A program made the position numbers and the translations under genes. DNA of 64,000 nt from Pseudomonas sp. WJP1 (GTDB taxonomy: Bacteria; Pseudomonadota; Gammaproteobacteria; Pseudomonadales; Pseudomonadaceae). Each line of letters opens with the position of its first letter. Within the stretch, counting starts at the first letter, position 1. The DNA lies in contig NZ_CP110128.1 of the NCBI RefSeq assembly GCF_028471945.1, positions 5,917,001 through 5,981,000 on the forward strand, in the 5' to 3' direction. The notes below the pieces were generated by a model, which was not told the origin of the DNA, did no database searches, and saw nothing but the letters and a program-made list of their open reading frames with translations. This document shows positions 59,584 to 64,000 of this stretch, in pieces.

Positions 59584-62322
59584 CTACACCAACACCCCCA
59601 ACTCCTTCGCCCGCGCCACCGCCTGTGTACGCCGCTCGACCCCCAGCTTGCTGTTGATATGGCTGGCATGGGTTTTCACCGTATGCAGCGAAATGAACAG
59701 CTGGTCGCTGATTTCCTGATTCGAGCAGCCTTGGGCGATCAGGCGCAGGACGGCCATTTCCCGGGTGCTGAGTTGTTCCGACGGCGCAATGGGCTCCAGC
59801 GCCGGTCGAGAGGCCATGGCTGGAAGTTTTTCTGCAAGGTCCTGGGAAACCGTGGTCGGCGCACAGAGTTGAAGCTGTCCACGCAGCCAGTCCGGATGCT
59901 CGGCCAACAGCCCTTCAAAGGGTTGCAGCACACCGCCGGCTGCGGCGTCCAATGCCTGGACCAGCGCCTTGCGGGCCTCGGGTTCGCGTCCGCTGCCCAG
60001 CAACAGTGAAACTTTTTGCGTCAGCGCCATTGCACTGAGCATCTGCCGGCCGGTTTGCTGACCATGTTCGAGCAGCGCATTCAAACGCCCTTCGGCCAGC
60101 ATCGGCTGGCTCTGGATGACCTCCAGCAACGCTTGCTGCAGTTCGATGTGCAGCGGCAGTTGCGGATGGAATTCCGGCGGTGCGGCCGGCTGCTCGCCGT
60201 TATAGGTCTGCCCCAAACGCGCCAACCAGGCTTGCGCCAGATCGGTACGCCCCTGGGCCAGCCAGAGTTCGCATTTGACCAGGGTAATCATTGCCAGGTA
60301 GTAGATCGGCGGCACGTCCCAGATGTGCATCAGCCGTTCGGCTTCGGCGAGTTCGGCAAAGGCCTTGGCGAACTCAGCGCTGCTGCCTTCCAGCCGGGCG
60401 ATCACGCAATGGCCGATCAGGACGCTGATGTCACGACAGGCGCGGGCTTCACCTAGACCCGCCTGCAGGCGTAGCCGCGCTGCTTGAGGTTGCAGGCGCA
60501 AGGCCAACAGGAAGCCCTCGTACAACGTCAGCCGGGCACGTACGGCAAAGAGCCGCTGCGCCGGCAGCCCCTGCAAGCGTTGCAGCCCTTGCCGGACTTC
60601 ATCCAGAGAACGCAGTATTTCGCCCCGTGCCTGCAATACGCGAGCGCGGTCGTAGTGGGCCAACGCCTCGAACAGCGGATTGCCCACCCGTTGCGCCAGT
60701 TCCAGGGAGTCACGGTTCAATTTCCTGGCACGCCACATATCGCCATCGGCAATCGCCAGGTTGGACAGGGTCGAGAGGCACATCAATCGCTGGCCATAGC
60801 GCTTGCACGGAAGACTCTCCAGCGCTTCGGTGCAGTAACGTATCGTCAGTTCGCGGTTACCGCGTCCGCGCGCGATGATCCCGCTCAGGGCCAGCCATTG
60901 CGCCAGCATCGACTTTTGCGCGGTGGCCGACGGCGCCGGCAGAAAGCGGCTCAGGTGGCTGGCCAGTTCCTCGGCGGCGTCCAGCTGGCAGGCCAGGCCC
61001 AGCGCCCAACTGTAGAGCACGATCAGGCGAGGCGTGCTGATCAGCAGGCTATCGGGCAAGTCCATTTTCCAGCGCAGCAACATGCCGACGTTCTGTTCGG
61101 CCAGCAGTTGCTCTTCGGAAAGGTTTTGCACCAGGTTTGCCGCAACGTCCAGATGCCCGGCCCGCAACGCCTGCTCGACCGCCTCATCGAGCAGGCCCTG
61201 GGCATTGAACCAGCGACAGGCGCGCAGGTGCAGGCTGGCGGCCGGCACCATCGATTGCGCCCCAGGCCGTGTGCGCAGCAGATCGGAAAACAGGTGGTGA
61301 TAGCGATACCAGTGGCCGTGCTCGTCCAGCGGTACCAGGAACACCTGGTGGGCAGCCAGGAAGCGCAGGATTTCGGCGCTGTCATGGCCGTCGCGAATGG
61401 CGTCGCACAGTTCGCTGCAAAAACGTTCCTGGTGGGCGGTGTCGTAGAGAAAGGCTTGCACTTCGGCGGGCAGGCAATCGATAACCTCTTCGAGCAGGTA
61501 ATCGCGGATCAGTCCTTCTCCGCCGTGCAGCGCCTGGGGCAATGCCCCCTGGCTGCCTGCCTCGGAGGCGGCCAGCAACCAGAAGCGCAACCCGGCAACC
61601 CAACCTTCGCTGCGCTGGATCAGGTTTTCCAGCGCCTCGCCACGCAAGGAACTGCTGTGCCGATCGAGCAGGCTCAAGGCTTCATCGTGGGTCAGGCGCA
61701 GATCCTGCTCATGAAGCTCCAGCAGCTGGCGCGACAGGCGCAACCGCGCCAGGTGCCAGTCTGGACGCTGTCGACTGGTGACCATCACCAGCAAGCCATC
61801 GGGAAGGTGATTGAGGAAAAACTGCAGGCAGCGATCGAGCACCGGCCCCTGGGCCAGGTGATAGTCATCGAGCACCAGCAACAGGGGGGTCGCGGTCGAC
61901 AGATGCACGGCCAGCTCGTCGAGCAGCCCGTCCAGCCATTCTTCGAAGGCGAACGGCTGATGCCGCTGGCGCATCTTCAACAACCCGAGGGACTGCCTGC
62001 CCAACTGCGGGAAAAAATCCTGCAGGCCCTCGAGCAACCGCTCGAGGAATCGGCCCGGGTCGCTATCGCGCGGACTCAACCCAAGCCAGAGACTTTGCCA
62101 GTGCGCGGGCAGCGCCTGGCAGAACTCCACCGCCAACGAACTCTTGCCGAACCCGGCCGGCGCGCTGACCAGCAGCAACCTGCCACCGAGACCAGCGCTC
62201 AAGCGCTCGCACAGGCGTGGGCGCAGCACATGGCCGTCGGGCAATGGCGGTCGGAAAAAGCGCCCGTCCAGCGCGGCGACAGCGACGCTTGCAGGACCTG
62301 GTGGTGGGGACAGATCAGTCAT
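59584..62322 (-). CDS. MalT-type LuxR-family transcriptional activator (LAL/STAND)
   Basis: A 912-residue regulator. A Walker A motif, SAPAGFGKSSLAVEF (about 54-68), and a Walker B-like LLLVLDDYHLAQ (about 145) define a STAND NTPase; a long helical TPR-like region (about 400-830) follows; the C-terminal LuxR HTH is LSTREMAVLRLIAQGCSNQEISDQLFISLHTVKTH with INSKLGVERR. Such proteins bind a small inducer, oligomerise with ATP and activate nearby genes. The neighbours DUF1329 and DUF1302 are likely targets. The frame is intact. Confidence 0.92.
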   Translation of the reverse strand: MTDLSPPPGPASVAVAALDGRFFRPPLPDGHVLRPRLCERLSAGLGGRLLLVSAPAGFGKSSLAVEFCQALPAHWQSLWLGLSPRDSDPGRFLERLLEGLQDFFPQLGRQSLGLLKMRQRHQPFAFEEWLDGLLDELAVHLSTATPLLLVLDDYHLAQGPVLDRCLQFFLNHLPDGLLVMVTSRQRPDWHLARLRLSRQLLELHEQDLRLTHDEALSLLDRHSSSLRGEALENLIQRSEGWVAGLRFWLLAASEAGSQGALPQALHGGEGLIRDYLLEEVIDCLPAEVQAFLYDTAHQERFCSELCDAIRDGHDSAEILRFLAAHQVFLVPLDEHGHWYRYHHLFSDLLRTRPGAQSMVPAASLHLRACRWFNAQGLLDEAVEQALRAGHLDVAANLVQNLSEEQLLAEQNVGMLLRWKMDLPDSLLISTPRLIVLYSWALGLACQLDAAEELASHLSRFLPAPSATAQKSMLAQWLALSGIIARGRGNRELTIRYCTEALESLPCKRYGQRLMCLSTLSNLAIADGDMWRARKLNRDSLELAQRVGNPLFEALAHYDRARVLQARGEILRSLDEVRQGLQRLQGLPAQRLFAVRARLTLYEGFLLALRLQPQAARLRLQAGLGEARACRDISVLIGHCVIARLEGSSAEFAKAFAELAEAERLMHIWDVPPIYYLAMITLVKCELWLAQGRTDLAQAWLARLGQTYNGEQPAAPPEFHPQLPLHIELQQALLEVIQSQPMLAEGRLNALLEHGQQTGRQMLSAMALTQKVSLLLGSGREPEARKALVQALDAAAGGVLQPFEGLLAEHPDWLRGQLQLCAPTTVSQDLAEKLPAMASRPALEPIAPSEQLSTREMAVLRLIAQGCSNQEISDQLFISLHTVKTHASHINSKLGVERRTQAVARAKELGVLV

Positions 62323-62437
62323 GGCCGGCTCTTGTTTGTGTTGCGGGTGGCGGCGTTGCAGATGTCCGCAGACTAGCGGTAAACGAGGACGGAATGAAGG
62401 TTATTGCTACAAATGGCTACAAAAAGTCTACACACAC

Positions 62438-62468
62438 AAAAACGCCCCGAACCAGTCGGGGCGTTTGC
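62438..62468 (-). terminator. Intrinsic terminator after the DUF1329 gene
   Basis: AAACGCCCCGA and TCGGGGCGTTT stem; the A-run at 62439-62442 gives a U-run on the DUF1329 strand. Confidence 0.88.
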
Positions 62469-62496
62469 AGAGGATGCGGCCTCTATGGCGTGCCGG

Positions 62497-63861
62497 TTAG
62501 CGAACGCCATCCTGGCGCAGTGCCGCCGGGGTGAAGTCGCTGGTGGTGGCGGTGAAGCCGAAGTCATACGCCGACTTCTCTTCGTTCTTCATGCCCAGTG
62601 CCAGGTAACGGCCCGATTGCAGGTCGTACAGGGCTTCCAGGGTGTACCACGGTACCTGGACGTTGTAATAGTTCTGGGCATGAGCTTCCGCCACACGCCA
62701 GAGTTGATTACGACCGTCGTAGTGGTCGATCACCGCCGCCTGCCAGGTGTCTTCATCGATGTAGAAGTCACGCTTGGCGTAGATGTGGCGCTGACCTTCC
62801 TTCAAGGTTGCCACTACATGCCAGACCCGGCGCAGCTCGTAGCGAGCCAGGTCCTGGTTGATGTGGCCGGCCTTGATGATGTCGCCGTACTTGAGCTTCG
62901 GATCATCGAGCTTGTAGGCGTCGGAGGCGATGTACATCTCTTTCTTGCCTTCGAGCTTCCAGTCGTAACGATCCGGCGCACCGTTGTACATGTCCAGGTT
63001 ATCGGAGGTACGCAGGCCGTCTGCCGCAGTACCCGGGCCGTCATAGGACACTTGTGGCGCACGACGCACACGACGCTGGCCGGCGTTGTAGACCCACGCC
63101 GAACGCGGTTCCGCCACCTGGTCGAGGGTTTCGTGCACCAGTAGTACACCACCAGCCAGACGTGCCGGCGCGGTCACTTTCTGCTTGAAGTAGAACAGGA
63201 TGTTGCCCGGGTTCGCCGGATCGTAGTCCTTCATCTTGTCGCGGAACACGAACTGGTCCTGGAAGTACACCAGGCTGAACGAACCGTTCGGCTGTGGCGT
63301 GGCCTGGGTCACCAGTCGGGTTACGCTGCCGCCGCGATAACGGGTGATGTGGTTCCAGATGACTTCCACGCCGCTTTTAGGAATCGGGAACGGTACCGCT
63401 GTTTCAAAGTTTTTCAGCCCGTTACCGCCGGATACCAGCTCGGTGTTGGTGGCGTTCTTCTTGATGGAGGCGAACACGTTATCCGGCACGGTGGCGCCGC
63501 GATGGGACGGGTAAACCGGCATCTTGTAGGTTTCCGGGTAGCGCTTGAACATCGCGTACTGCCCCGGAGCGAGCTTGTCCTTGTACTGGTCGACGTTCTG
63601 CGCGGTGATGGTGAACAGCGGTTTTTCGCTGGCATACGGATCGGACAGGAAACCCTTGCTGTCGACAGTGCCGGCATTTTTCGGCATCGGTTTCCAGGCA
63701 GGGATCGAACCGTCGGCATTGCCCGCCATTTCGGCACCCATCGGGGTCAGGCTCTTGCCCAGCTTGTCCGCTTCTGCCGCCGGGACCGCTGCCATTACGC
63801 CGGTCGCCAGCAGCGAAAGTCCCAGGACACCAGCGTGAAACAGACTCTTGGTTATTTTCAT
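62497..63861 (-). CDS. DUF1329 exported protein
   Basis: A 454-residue protein with a signal peptide (about 1-25, GVLGLSLLATGVMAAVPAAEA). The rest matches my knowledge of DUF1329 proteins, which have a lipoprotein-localisation-like (LolB) fold: DKLGKSLTPMGAEMAGNADGS near the start, AGQRRVRRAPQVSYD in the middle and YDGRNQLWRVAEAHAQNYYNV toward the end. They are encoded beside DUF1302 outer-membrane proteins and MMPL-type transporters, and are thought to handle hydrophobic compounds. Here it follows DUF1302 by 26 bases. Confidence 0.92.
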   Translation of the reverse strand: MKITKSLFHAGVLGLSLLATGVMAAVPAAEADKLGKSLTPMGAEMAGNADGSIPAWKPMPKNAGTVDSKGFLSDPYASEKPLFTITAQNVDQYKDKLAPGQYAMFKRYPETYKMPVYPSHRGATVPDNVFASIKKNATNTELVSGGNGLKNFETAVPFPIPKSGVEVIWNHITRYRGGSVTRLVTQATPQPNGSFSLVYFQDQFVFRDKMKDYDPANPGNILFYFKQKVTAPARLAGGVLLVHETLDQVAEPRSAWVYNAGQRRVRRAPQVSYDGPGTAADGLRTSDNLDMYNGAPDRYDWKLEGKKEMYIASDAYKLDDPKLKYGDIIKAGHINQDLARYELRRVWHVVATLKEGQRHIYAKRDFYIDEDTWQAAVIDHYDGRNQLWRVAEAHAQNYYNVQVPWYTLEALYDLQSGRYLALGMKNEEKSAYDFGFTATTSDFTPAALRQDGVR

Positions 63862-63887
63862 GTGTGTACTCGTCCTGAAAATAGTGC

Positions 63888-64000
63888 TTAGAAGTTCACG
63901 CCAAAGCTGAGCGCAACGAAGTCGCGGTCATCCACGGTGGTGTACTTGCCGTCGAAGAAGTTGGTGTACGCCAGGCTTGCGGTGTAGGTGTTCTGGTACT
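63888..64000 (-). CDS. DUF1302 outer-membrane protein (C-terminal end, partial)
   Basis: Only the last 37 codons are in the window. They read YQNTYTASLAYTNFF, then DGKYTTVDDRDFVALSFGVNF and a stop: two amphipathic beta strands and a terminal Phe, as at the end of an outer-membrane barrel. Position before DUF1329 in the same operon makes DUF1302 the likely family. Confidence 0.8.
   Translation of the reverse strand, partial: YQNTYTASLAYTNFFDGKYTTVDDRDFVALSFGVNF

Noticed and set aside
60484..62376. A 630-codon open frame opposite the MalT-type regulator
   Set aside because: Antisense shadow rich in Gln and Ala without domain; the regulator has Walker and LuxR motifs.

Overview
The window is chromosomal DNA from a Pseudomonas of the P. 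fluorescens group. Coding sequence is GC-rich, and several blocks follow the known Pseudomonas order: nth with its small downstream gene; argG, motY, pyrC, rnt, peroxiredoxin, bfd, bfrB; the mraZ-to-lpxC cell-division cluster; rnpB, rsmI, lpoA, yraN, gmhA/diaA, dolP; sspB, sspA, petCBA, rpsI, rplM; zapE and trpS. Pseudomonas-type REP palindromes lie in the gaps. No tRNA, rRNA, CRISPR array, prophage or intact insertion sequence was seen.

Layout. 0-2.5 kb: end of nth, a 59-residue protein, a BvgA-like orphan response regulator, then an A/T-rich gap leading to an unrecognised protein with two membrane segments. 2.5-10.5 kb: argG behind a three-half-site ArgR operator, motY and cheV each behind a good match to a FliA (sigma-28) promoter, pyrC-rnt, and the peroxiredoxin/Bfd/bacterioferritin group with a Fur box. 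10.5-16.9 kb: a four-gene RND efflux and two-component operon with a CusR-like operator candidate upstream. 16.9-18 kb: a non-coding patch built from nested inverted repeats around a REP doublet. 18-21.4 kb: a small secreted protein, an OprD-type porin and a diguanylate cyclase.

21.4-39.4 kb is one long minus-strand division and cell-wall cluster, transcribed mraZ, rsmH, ftsL, ftsI, murE, murF, mraY, murD, ftsW, murG, murC, ddlB, ftsQ, ftsA, ftsZ, lpxC. Most genes overlap by 1-11 bases. A sigma-70 promoter and three 10-bp-spaced MraZ boxes precede mraZ. These genes make UDP-MurNAc-pentapeptide, lipid I and lipid II, polymerise and crosslink septal peptidoglycan, build the Z ring, and commit lipid A synthesis. 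39.6-44.8 kb: RNase P RNA, then the envelope and nucleoid block rsmI-lpoA-yraN-gmhA/diaA-dolP. 44.8-49.7 kb: stringent starvation proteins, the cytochrome bc1 operon, and ribosomal proteins S9 and L13. 49.9-59.5 kb: aldo/keto reductase, acyl-CoA dehydrogenase, a GlxA-type regulator, a small unknown protein, zapE, trpS, a hydrolase, a YhcB/ZapG-like protein, an OmpA lipoprotein and a metallo-hydrolase. 59.6-64 kb: a MalT-type LuxR regulator beside DUF1329 and DUF1302 genes; the last runs off the window.

Most of the window is conserved housekeeping DNA. The points of interest are the regulatory sites (ArgR, FliA twice, MraZ, Fur, CusR-like), the two-membrane-segment protein beside the BvgA-like regulator, the composite repeat patch, a tailed TrpS, and a SIS protein that combines DiaA-like context with GmhA-like catalytic residues. 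All calls come from reading the sequence; no database search or folding program was run.
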